This document shows positions 9,238 through 15,980 of a DNA stretch of 64,000 bases, piece by piece. Position numbers and translations under genes: made by a program. Under the pieces are notes generated by a model. That model made no database searches, was not told where the DNA came from, and saw only the letters and a list, made by a program, of their open reading frames with translations. This DNA comes from CAYSGX01 sp964518215. Lineage in GTDB: Bacteria > Bacteroidota > Bacteroidia > Chitinophagales > CAIOSU01. How positions within the stretch are numbered: position 1 is the first letter of the stretch; each line of letters starts with the position of its first letter. The DNA is taken from the NCBI GenBank assembly GCA_964518215.1, contig CAZFFP010000008.1, positions 1 to 64,000 on the forward strand. The letters run 5' to 3'.

Positions 9238-9477
9238 TTGGAAACCCTCCTCACATTCACCCGCTCACAATTAGCGCTGCGCAACGGCAACGACAAGCCC
9301 GAAATATGGATAGCCTACAAAGGAACCATTTATGACGTTACGCATAGCAGGCTGTGGCGCAATGGTAAACATTACGAACACTGGGCAGGTCAAGACCTTA
9401 CCGATGAACTCAAAGACGCGCCTCACACCGAAAAAGTTTTTGAGCGAACTAAAATCATCGGAAAATTGGTTGAATAG
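9238..9477 (+). CDS. mini cytochrome b5-like heme-binding protein
   Basis: The product is a 79-residue single-domain protein of the cytochrome b5-like heme/steroid-binding fold, as found in many bacteria. It shows the family pattern: an aromatic/Tyr-Asp-Val block (YKGTIYDVTHSRLW, residues 26-39), then GKHYEHWAGQDLTDEL (41-57) with His candidates for heme, then a short tail. There is no signal peptide or membrane anchor. The only usable start is TTG at 9238, because the frame upstream runs after four codons into the TGA of asd, which is in the same frame. The electron partner is unknown. Confidence 0.75.
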   Translation: METLLTFTRSQLALRNGNDKPEIWIAYKGTIYDVTHSRLWRNGKHYEHWAGQDLTDELKDAPHTEKVFERTKIIGKLVE

Positions 9478-9504
9478 TCGAAAATCATTGATAACATTAT
9501 TTTG

Positions 9505-9512
9505 TAGCTTTG
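9505..9512 (+). promoter_or_regulatory. -7 promoter element of panD
   Basis: TAGCTTTG matches the TAnnTTTG consensus exactly and lies seven bases before the panD ATG, so panD may have its own start site inside the run that begins with asd. No clear -33 box is visible. Confidence 0.4.
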
Positions 9513-9519
9513 CATCAAC

Positions 9520-9864
9520 ATGTTTATACAAGTAGTAAAATCTAAAATTCACCGCGTTCAGGTTACTCAAGCCGACCTCAATTACATAGGCAGCATTACC
9601 ATTGACGAAGACCTTATGGATGCTGCCAACCTCATCGTAAACGAGAAAGTTCAGGTAGTGAACATCAATAATGGCGAACGCCTTGAAACTTACGTAATTA
9701 AGGGAGAAAGAGGCAGCGGAGTCATTTGTCTGAATGGTCCTGCCGCACGAAAAGCCGCTGTTGGCGACATCGTTATTGTAATTGCTTACGCCATGATGGA
9801 TACCGAAGAAGCTAAAGTTTTTCAGCCCCGATTTATTTTCCCCAAAAACAACCTCTTACAGTAA
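9520..9864 (+). CDS. panD: aspartate 1-decarboxylase (pyruvoyl enzyme)
   Basis: PanD makes beta-alanine from aspartate for pantothenate and CoA. The 114-residue proenzyme has the self-cleavage site YIGSITID, in which Gly24-Ser25 would be cut and Ser25 becomes the pyruvoyl cofactor. It also has the block GERLETYVIKGERGSGVICLNGPAA that completes the double-psi barrel. The length is normal. No panB or panC lies beside it. A flippase-like membrane protein gene follows after nine bases. Confidence 0.96.
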   Translation: MFIQVVKSKIHRVQVTQADLNYIGSITIDEDLMDAANLIVNEKVQVVNINNGERLETYVIKGERGSGVICLNGPAARKAAVGDIVIVIAYAMMDTEEAKVFQPRFIFPKNNLLQ

Positions 9865-9873
9865 TTTCCAGCA

Positions 9874-10851
9874 GTGAAAAAACACCTTTCAACAGCCGCC
9901 AAATTTGTTTTTTCTCTTGGTTTAGGATTGTTGATTGTGTGGTTCACATTCAGTAAACTCACAGATGATGAGCGCGAAACCATGCGCAGCGCGTTTGCCA
10001 ACGCCAATTACAGTTGGTTGCTTTTGGGCGGCTTTTTCAACTTAGCCAGTAATTATTTCCGCACACAACGTTGGCGCATGTTGCTCAAACCTATGGGGCA
10101 TAATCCGGGCTATTGGAACACGTTTTTTTCGGTAATCGTCATGTATTTTGCCAATTTATTGTTTCCGCGTTTGGGCGAAGTAATGCGTTGTGGCTTACTC
10201 AATAAATACGAAAACATTCCTGTAAACCGTTCCATCGGCACTATGGTAACAGAGCGCATTGTGGATTTGCTCACACTTTTTTCTATTGGCGGCATATTGA
10301 TTTTAACTCAGAAAGATGTGTTTTATGAAAGTCTTACTTCTACCAAACAAATCACTGAAAGTTTTGGCAACAACCCTATGTATTCATACATTTTTTATGC
10401 AGTGGTTACTTTGGTAGGTTTATTCGTGGTTTATAAGGTGGTGTTGGACAGAACATGGATTCATAAAATCATCAACTTTATTAAAGGCATGTTAGAAGGT
10501 TTACGCTCTGTTTTAAAAACAGAAAAACCTTTGTTATTTATGTTTCACTCCATAATCATTTGGGTATTTTATTTCCTTGCAGGATATGTGAGTTTTTTTG
10601 CTATTCCTGAAACTTCAGCCATAAGCTTAGGAGGCGTTTTGGCAGTTTTATTTTTTGGCGGCTTTGCTTATGCGGCAGTGCAGGGTGGCTTGGGTGCCTA
10701 TCCGGCAGTAGTGGCAATTTTGCTGCCGCTTTACGGTATTCCCGATGTTGGTTTGGCAATGGGTTGGTTGATGTGGACAGTGCTAACAGGCTTAGTGATA
10801 ATAAGTGGTATTTTGTCGTTGTTGGCACTTTCAATCATCAACAAATCATGA
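9874..10851 (+). CDS. YbhN/lysylphosphatidylglycerol synthase-type membrane protein
   Basis: This is a 325-residue polytopic inner-membrane protein of the UPF0104/lysylphosphatidylglycerol synthase transmembrane family. The first helix (AAKFVFSLGLGLLIVWFTF, residues 7-25) is followed by the family pattern NYFRTQRWRMLLKPMG, then FFSVIVMYFANLLFPRLGEVMRCGLL (about 89-114), and several more hydrophobic spans to the C-terminus. Only the membrane half is present, with no catalytic aminoacyl-transfer domain, so lipid or glycan-lipid transport is more likely than lysinylation. The start is GTG at 9874. Its stop overlaps the ATG of the next gene (ATGA), which suggests translational coupling. Confidence 0.82.
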   Translation: MKKHLSTAAKFVFSLGLGLLIVWFTFSKLTDDERETMRSAFANANYSWLLLGGFFNLASNYFRTQRWRMLLKPMGHNPGYWNTFFSVIVMYFANLLFPRLGEVMRCGLLNKYENIPVNRSIGTMVTERIVDLLTLFSIGGILILTQKDVFYESLTSTKQITESFGNNPMYSYIFYAVVTLVGLFVVYKVVLDRTWIHKIINFIKGMLEGLRSVLKTEKPLLFMFHSIIIWVFYFLAGYVSFFAIPETSAISLGGVLAVLFFGGFAYAAVQGGLGAYPAVVAILLPLYGIPDVGLAMGWLMWTVLTGLVIISGILSLLALSIINKS

Positions 10852-11342
10852 GCAGGCTCGCAAACATAAAAGCTAAAATTTTAGCCGAAAAAAGTCTTAC
10901 TCAAAAGATTATTTTCTGGAAAGCCATGAACCAAAAAATGGTTTTTACCAATGGCTGCTTCGACATATTGCACCCCGGGCATATACAAACATTGGCTCAG
11001 GCTGCCGAGTTAGGTGATGTTTTGATAGTCGGATTAAATTCTGACCATTCGGTAAAACAATTGAAAGGTGAACATCGCCCCATCATGAACGAATCTTCAA
11101 GAGCGCTTTTGTTAGCTTCCTTGCAAGTGGTTTCGGCAGTAGTAATTTTTAACGAAACCACTCCGCAGAAACTCATAGAAACCATTACACCCGATGTATT
11201 GGTGAAAGGGGGCGATTATGAGATAAAAGATATTGTTGGAGCCGACTGGGTGCAGCAGCACGGAGGCTTGGTTCAAACCATTCCGCTGATGGAGGGATTT
11301 TCTACTACTAATATTGAGAATATCTTAATTAAGAAGGAGTAG
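10848..11342 (+). CDS. D-glycero-beta-D-manno-heptose 1-phosphate adenylyltransferase (HldE C-domain type)
   Basis: This is a cytidylyltransferase-fold nucleotidyltransferase of 164 residues, matching the stand-alone RfaE2/HldE C-terminal domain that forms ADP-heptose for lipopolysaccharide. It has NGCFDILHPGHI (residues 35-46) with the HxGH signature, GLNSDHSVKQLKG, NESSRALLLASL and PDVLVKGGDY. I start it at the ATG at 10848, which overlaps the previous stop codon, because the longer frame reads through the upstream gene. The kinase half (HldE N-domain) is not in the window. ADP-heptose is the expected product, but related enzymes use other sugar or glycerol phosphates. Confidence 0.87.
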   Translation: MSRLANIKAKILAEKSLTQKIIFWKAMNQKMVFTNGCFDILHPGHIQTLAQAAELGDVLIVGLNSDHSVKQLKGEHRPIMNESSRALLLASLQVVSAVVIFNETTPQKLIETITPDVLVKGGDYEIKDIVGADWVQQHGGLVQTIPLMEGFSTTNIENILIKKE

Positions 11343-11392
11343 TATTGAAATTTATTTCTTCAAAACACCCGTATTGGAGCTATTGAATTGCT

Positions 11393-12199
11393 TCACTTCG
11401 TAATTAATCCTGCATCAATCAGAAATTCTGAACCGGTAACGAAGCGTGCTTTGTCCGATGCGAGAAACACTACCGCATTCGCCACATCATCGGCTTCTAC
11501 CCACGGCACGGGCAACAGATTGCCTGCCGAGCGCTCGGCAATTTCCAACGGAGTGGCGCCTTCCATAGCAGCCAAGCCATCGTTCATGGGTGTGTTCACT
11601 CCCGTAGGATGAATAGAAATTGTTCGGATATTGTAAGGTGCCAGTTCAATTGCCCACGCTTTGGTTAATCCGCGAAGCGCCCACTTCGATGCCACGTAAT
11701 GACTCAAACGATTCGCTCCGCGCAATCCTAATACCGATGAGTTGTTGATGATAACTCCGCTTTGCTGTTGTATCATTTGTGGAATAATATACTTGCCTGT
11801 CAGCCATGCACCTTTCAGGTTAATATCGAGCATGGCATCCCAGGTTTCTTCGCTCAGATCGTGCGAAAGCCCGTAAGCGCAAATGCCTGCGTTGTTGAAC
11901 AAAATATCAATCGTTTTAAATGCATCAACCGTCTGAGCAACTGCTTGTTCAATAGCTTTAGCATCGCGCACATCGCCCGAAAAAATCAAACACTTTGCGC
12001 CTGAATTTTCGACTGCTATTTTCAGGTTTTGCAGTTCTTCTGAAGTGCCGAAAGCATAGTCGGGGTATTCAATTTTTTTCGCCACATCGTAAGCGGCAAT
12101 ATTCACACCTTCTTTAGCCAAAGCCAAAGCGGTGGCTCTGCCTTGCCCGTGTGCCGCGCCTGTAATAAAAGCGGTTTTTCCTTTTAAATTGTATGACAT
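11393..12199 (-). CDS. SDR family oxidoreductase (carveol dehydrogenase-like)
   Basis: This is a 268-residue classical short-chain dehydrogenase/reductase. It has the cofactor motif TGAAHGQG (13-20), the acidic residue in AAYDV that usually selects NAD(H), NNAG (102-105), catalytic Ser154/155, Tyr168 and Lys172 in HYVASK, and HPTGVNTPM. The GQGR turn and an insertion after the second strand resemble the carveol-dehydrogenase/mycofactocin-coupled subgroup; that placement is by memory of the pattern. It is last of three minus-strand genes (DoxX, AhpD-like, SDR) with only three bases before it, so it is probably co-transcribed. The substrate is unknown. Confidence 0.88.
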   Translation of the reverse strand: MSYNLKGKTAFITGAAHGQGRATALALAKEGVNIAAYDVAKKIEYPDYAFGTSEELQNLKIAVENSGAKCLIFSGDVRDAKAIEQAVAQTVDAFKTIDILFNNAGICAYGLSHDLSEETWDAMLDINLKGAWLTGKYIIPQMIQQQSGVIINNSSVLGLRGANRLSHYVASKWALRGLTKAWAIELAPYNIRTISIHPTGVNTPMNDGLAAMEGATPLEIAERSAGNLLPVPWVEADDVANAVVFLASDKARFVTGSEFLIDAGLITK

Positions 12200-12202
12200 G
12201 TT

Positions 12203-12739
12203 TTATGATTTTTCCGCAGGAAGAAAGGGCGCTAAATAATCATCAATCTCCACTTCGAGCGTATTGTTAAAAATATTGGTAGCAATCATGATTCCTGCAA
12301 AACCAACGAGCGAAATGATTTCGTTTTCTGAAAATTTCAGACTGATGTTTTCATACAAGGCTTCGTTCACATAACCTTTATAATTGGCAATTTCGCTTCC
12401 GAAATCGAGCAGCAGTTGTTCGGTTTCGCTTAAATTTAATTCATCAGGATTTTCTCCTTTTTCGATAATTATTTTTCTGAAATAAGTAGTGCATAGCGGA
12501 CAATTACTACCGCTCGAAATGGCGAAGGCAAAAAGATAAGCCGCTCTTTCACCGGTTATTTTTTTTACTTCTTCATACAACGGATACCATTCCATATAGG
12601 CTTTGAAAACAGGCAACGCCTTACTCATGGTGGCTTTCATATTGGTGATGCGCGAGCCGTGTGTTTCGATATGCCAATGGTGCGCTGCTTTAATTTCGTT
12701 ATTGATGGCATCGGGTGCAATGGGTTGAATGCGGGGCAT
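12203..12739 (-). CDS. AhpD-like / carboxymuconolactone decarboxylase family protein
   Basis: The 178-residue product has the alkylhydroperoxidase AhpD-like fold. It shows the redox pair Cys80-x-x-Cys83 in SSGSNCPLCTTYF, preceded by AAYLFAFAIS and followed by a helical region with ELLLDFG-like spacing. In AhpD such a CxxC pair reduces peroxides with a thiol donor; in the decarboxylase branch the pair is absent, which favours a redox role here. It sits between DoxX and SDR genes on the same strand. The substrate and reductant cannot be read from the sequence. Confidence 0.8.
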   Translation of the reverse strand: MPRIQPIAPDAINNEIKAAHHWHIETHGSRITNMKATMSKALPVFKAYMEWYPLYEEVKKITGERAAYLFAFAISSGSNCPLCTTYFRKIIIEKGENPDELNLSETEQLLLDFGSEIANYKGYVNEALYENISLKFSENEIISLVGFAGIMIATNIFNNTLEVEIDDYLAPFLPAEKS

Positions 12740-12783
12740 AATATTTTTTCGATAAAGATATAATTCACTGTGCGAACGGAATT

Positions 12784-13161
12784 TTATTTTCTTTTCAAAC
12801 TATTCCATAACAGGTAAATCAAACTCACCGTCATAAGAAAATCGGTGCGCGCTTCGTGAGCCGTGGTCCAGAAGCCTTTGACTGAAAAAGAAGGAACTTT
12901 AGTATAGAACCAAGCACCTGCCATGATGCCTAAAAGCGGCAGCACCACAAATTTTATTTTCCACCGAAACAAAAGTAAAGCTCCAAACAATACTTCCGTA
13001 GCAGCAATAACATAACCCATGATGTGCGGATAAAAAACGCCCAAGCGTTCAAACCTTCCGGCTCCGTTTATTTCAGGAAATAAAAACTTTTGTATGCCTT
13101 CGGAAAAAAATACCAAACCGACCATGGCGCTGATAAGAAATGTAGGGTTGAATTTTTTCAT
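12784..13161 (-). CDS. DoxX family membrane protein
   Basis: This is a 125-residue protein with four hydrophobic segments (about residues 8-20, 47-65, 68-86 and 105-121) and the family opening LVFFSEGIQKFLFPEINGAGRFERLG, with the Glu-Gly and Phe-Pro positions common in DoxX. DoxX relatives are small integral-membrane subunits linked to thiosulfate or oxidative-stress redox chemistry. It is the first gene of the DoxX/AhpD-like/SDR run and divergent from the MpaB-like gene across 80 bases. Confidence 0.8.
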   Translation of the reverse strand: MKKFNPTFLISAMVGLVFFSEGIQKFLFPEINGAGRFERLGVFYPHIMGYVIAATEVLFGALLLFRWKIKFVVLPLLGIMAGAWFYTKVPSFSVKGFWTTAHEARTDFLMTVSLIYLLWNSLKRK

Positions 13162-13241
13162 AAGGAGATTTTATAAAACTAAGTTAACTGTTATGTTCAA
13201 CAGACAATCGTATTAACGTAATTGTTTCGTAAATTTCAAAT

Positions 13242-14087
13242 ATGAAAGATTCTTTCGCTCTCAAAAAAATCAAACAACTCGACCCCGAAAACGACCATTG
13301 GGAAATTTCGCGCCTGAGCACCATGTATGATTTTCCGTGGGATTATAACCGGGCATTAGAACTGGCATTGTTCAAAACTTTTGCATCTCCATCTATTTCA
13401 AAAATTCTGCACAGCAGCAGACAGTTTGAAAAATTTCCGCAGAAAAGATATGACGACACCGATTTGATTTTGAGCGAAATTCTTGAAAACGGCATTGACA
13501 GCGGACGGGGCAAAGCCACCATTGAACGCTTGAATTTCATTCATTCACATTTCAATATTTCTAACGAAGATTATTTGTTTGTGTTGAGCACTTTTGTGTT
13601 TGAACCAAAACGATGGATTGATAAATACGGCTGGCGCAAACTTCATGAAAAAGAACTGATAGCCGGATACAAAATTTGGCAGGACATAGGCAAAGCCATG
13701 CACATTGAAAACATACCTGAAAAGAGCGAAACACTGTTTGAATTTTATGAAGACTATCAAAAAAGAAATTTTGTGTTTGCTCCAGAAAACAAAAAAGTGG
13801 GCGATGCTACCATACAATTGCTTTTAGGATGGTATTTGCCCACGCCTCTTTTTTCGTTGGCAAAGCCTTTTGTTTTTTCAATAATGGACGAAAATCTTAT
13901 TCGGGCAATGGGTTATAAAAATCCTCCGGCATGGATTCGGTTTTTGGTGAATAGTTTTTTCAAAATGAGAATTGTGGTGTTACGAATGCTTCTGAAAAGA
14001 ACCCAACCATTTTTAAGAACGCAACTGAAAAACAAAACCTATCCCAAAGGATATAATATTGAAAAGTTGGGACCGAATGGAATGTAA
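13242..14087 (+). CDS. MpaB-like (DUF2236) oxygenase family protein
   Basis: The 281-residue product matches the ER-bound oxygenase MpaB/latex-clearing protein family. The recognisable block is LFVLSTFVFEPKRWIDKYGWRKLHEKE (around residues 115-141), with the FEP-RWI--YGWR pattern typical of this family. The N-terminus reads ISRLSTMYDFPWDYNRALELALFKTFASPSIS, which also fits. The C-terminal 90 residues are basic with a hydrophobic stretch that may contact membrane. Lcp/MpaB enzymes bind heme and cleave isoprenoid chains with O2; that activity is inferred by family only. It is divergent from the DoxX run. Confidence 0.72.
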   Translation: MKDSFALKKIKQLDPENDHWEISRLSTMYDFPWDYNRALELALFKTFASPSISKILHSSRQFEKFPQKRYDDTDLILSEILENGIDSGRGKATIERLNFIHSHFNISNEDYLFVLSTFVFEPKRWIDKYGWRKLHEKELIAGYKIWQDIGKAMHIENIPEKSETLFEFYEDYQKRNFVFAPENKKVGDATIQLLLGWYLPTPLFSLAKPFVFSIMDENLIRAMGYKNPPAWIRFLVNSFFKMRIVVLRMLLKRTQPFLRTQLKNKTYPKGYNIEKLGPNGM

Positions 14088-14091
14088 TCAT

Positions 14092-15015
14092 TTACCCTTC
14101 CTGCTCCACCGTAAAAACCAAACCTTCGTTAGCCAAATCGGCATTGGGAAATACTTCGCGGGCTTCTGCCAATAAATGGTCGAGTTCTATGTAGCGTGCG
14201 GAAAAATGCCCTAACAACAATCTTTTCGCTTCAGCTTTCAGCGCAATGGTGGCAGCTTCGCGGGCAGTAGAATGAAACGTTTCGTTGGCACGCTCCTGCA
14301 AATCTGATGTGAAGGTAGCTTCGTGATACAGCAGGTCAATATTTTTTATAAACGGAACAATGCTTTCGAGATAACTCGTATCGGTGCAAAACGCATAGCT
14401 TCTCGGTTTGGGAGGCGCTGTGGTGAGCAAATCGTTTTTAATTACGGTTCCATCGGGTTTCACATAATCTGTTCCTTTACGCAGTTCGGGAATAAAAGCA
14501 TGAGGCACCTCGTATTTCTCGATGGCTTCGCCCACAATTTTTCTGCCCATAATTTTTTCGCGAAAAACAAAACCGGCACACGGAATACGATGATTCATTT
14601 CGAGCGTGCTCACCGAAAAATCGTTGTTTTCAAAAATCACTTTTCCGTTTTCGGGAGTAATTGCCACAAACTTCAAATCGAATTTCAATTCTGTTTTGGA
14701 GTGCTTCAGTTGCAGCCTCACAATTTCTTCCAAACCATCGGGGCAATAAACCGTGAGTGGTCGTTCGCGTTTATTCAGATTGAAAGAAGTAATCAGCCCG
14801 ACCAACCCGAAATAATGGTCGCCATGCAGATGCGAAATAAAAATATGCTCGATGCGAAAGGCGCGGATATGATATTTAGCAATTTGCATTTGTGTGCCTT
14901 CGCCACAATCTATCATGAGCAGATGCTCTTTAATAGAAAGTATTTGTGAAGTAGGATGCCGACCGTTGGCGGGCACTGCCGAATTGCTTCCCAAAATAGT
15001 AACCGAAAAACCCAT
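14092..15015 (-). CDS. rnz: ribonuclease Z
   Basis: RNase Z is the metallo-beta-lactamase-fold endonuclease that trims tRNA 3' trailers. The 307-residue protein has the N-terminal SVTILGSNSAVP, CGEGTQMQI, the zinc motif SHLHGDHYFGL (His-x-His-x-Asp-His), a distal YHEATF and the C-terminal LLLGHFSARY. The exosite arm is the short bacterial type (residues about 165-195, GRKIVGEAIEKYEVP). The length is right for the homodimeric short form. Because CCA is not encoded in the tRNA gene of this window, 3' processing followed by CCA addition is the expected route here. Confidence 0.95.
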   Translation of the reverse strand: MGFSVTILGSNSAVPANGRHPTSQILSIKEHLLMIDCGEGTQMQIAKYHIRAFRIEHIFISHLHGDHYFGLVGLITSFNLNKRERPLTVYCPDGLEEIVRLQLKHSKTELKFDLKFVAITPENGKVIFENNDFSVSTLEMNHRIPCAGFVFREKIMGRKIVGEAIEKYEVPHAFIPELRKGTDYVKPDGTVIKNDLLTTAPPKPRSYAFCTDTSYLESIVPFIKNIDLLYHEATFTSDLQERANETFHSTAREAATIALKAEAKRLLLGHFSARYIELDHLLAEAREVFPNADLANEGLVFTVEQEG

Positions 15016-15087
15016 TGATGATTTTAAATTGATTTCCGATGAAGATAAAAAGGAAATCGCAAAACAGAGTTACTTAAAAAATGATTG

Positions 15088-15158
15088 AGTTATAAAGTTA
15101 TAAGGTTGAAAAGTAGCAGACTTACAGTTCTTTTTCACTTTTGAACTTTATAACTTTT
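15088..15158. repeat. TTATAA-type inverted repeat
   Basis: The left arm reads GTTATAAAGTTATAAGG with TTGAAAAG and the right arm reads CTTTTGAACTTTATAACTTTT. They are imperfect reverse complements and would form a hairpin between the rnz and STAS genes. The same TTATAAGG/AAGTT vocabulary recurs at 22303-22320, 46526-46614, inside menD (47320-47353) and at 59182-59200. Confidence 0.7.
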
Positions 15159-15172
15159 ACACCCCAAACAAG

Positions 15173-15538
15173 CTACTTCGCCTCACGCTCGGCTTCTTCC
15201 ATCATCACCAAATCAACAGCTTCTTCTACGGTTGGTGTAATATTGAGTATGGAGTCGAGTTGCGAGATTTTAATCAGCTTCAGCACATACTCGTTCAGTT
15301 TTGTAATAACGAATGTGCCGTTTACATTTTTACACAAGCGGTTACCAATCAGAATGGCGCTCAGCCCCGATGAATCAACAAACGTTACTTCCGACAGGTC
15401 GAGAATAATGTTTTTCACACCCCCGGCATTCAGAATCACTAATTCAGATTTCAGTTTGGGGGCATTCAGCGTGTTCAGCTTTTCGTCATCCAACTTGAAA
15501 ATGCAGTATTTATCTTTCTTATCAATCGAAAATTTCAT
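15173..15538 (-). CDS. STAS-domain anti-sigma-factor antagonist
   Basis: This is a 121-residue single STAS domain of the SpoIIAA/RsbV type. The core motif is VTFVDSSGLSAILIG (residues 51-65), and Ser57 occupies the position phosphorylated in this family by an anti-sigma kinase. In Bacteroidota such proteins often lack a neighbouring RsbW kinase, as here, so the partner is unknown. The last 25 residues are charged (EEAVDLVMMEEAEREAK). It stands alone between two gene-poor stretches. Confidence 0.88.
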   Translation of the reverse strand: MKFSIDKKDKYCIFKLDDEKLNTLNAPKLKSELVILNAGGVKNIILDLSEVTFVDSSGLSAILIGNRLCKNVNGTFVITKLNEYVLKLIKISQLDSILNITPTVEEAVDLVMMEEAEREAK

Positions 15539-15980
15539 AATCCAAAAGTTTGCAGGTAAAAATAAGATTAAAATCGAAACATGAGTAAAAAATTAAAACC
15601 GAATTATCAACCTTTCTTTTTTCCGGGCAATATTCTACTTACGGTTGATAGCTGAAAGCGGGACATTTGGGCAACTATTTCAGTTCAGTGCAGAATTTTT
15701 GAGGGTTTGGTTAAGTAAATATTGTAAAGCAGCTACTTATTATTCAATACTAAATTTCATGTAGGGTCGTAGCGGATGCTCCAATGGGGTAATGAATTCG
15801 CAAATGCATTAGGATATTCGCGAATTCTTCTTAGAGAAGGCGTCTATGATGTGGATTTTATAATCAACTCCGAAAAACAGGCATATCAATAATTCTAGGT
15901 TAAGGTTAGTATTGTTCTACAAGTTAAGCACGGCCTTAATCAAAATTTTGCGGACCTTATAAGCGCCCTCAATATTCACA
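15539..15980. other. 442-base region with no convincing gene
   Basis: The stretch between the STAS gene and the protease gene contains no recognisable gene. The only open frame of note is a 38-codon plus-strand frame at 15776-15892, reported separately. The rest is AT-rich, with no tRNA-like fold or strong hairpin that I could see. Confidence 0.6.
15776..15892 (+). pseudogene. possible 3' gene relic or tiny ORF
   Basis: A 38-codon frame (MLQWGNEFANALGYSRILL...) runs from ATG at 15776 to TAA at 15892, with an in-frame stop two codons before the ATG. The residue mix looks protein-like rather than random, resembling the end of a longer gene whose front part is lost. I do not recognise the family, and a chance frame remains possible. 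Confidence 0.25.

Noticed and set aside
9271..9570. 99-codon minus-strand frame over the cytochrome b5-like gene
   Set aside because: It conflicts with the recognisable cytochrome b5 and panD genes and has no motif.
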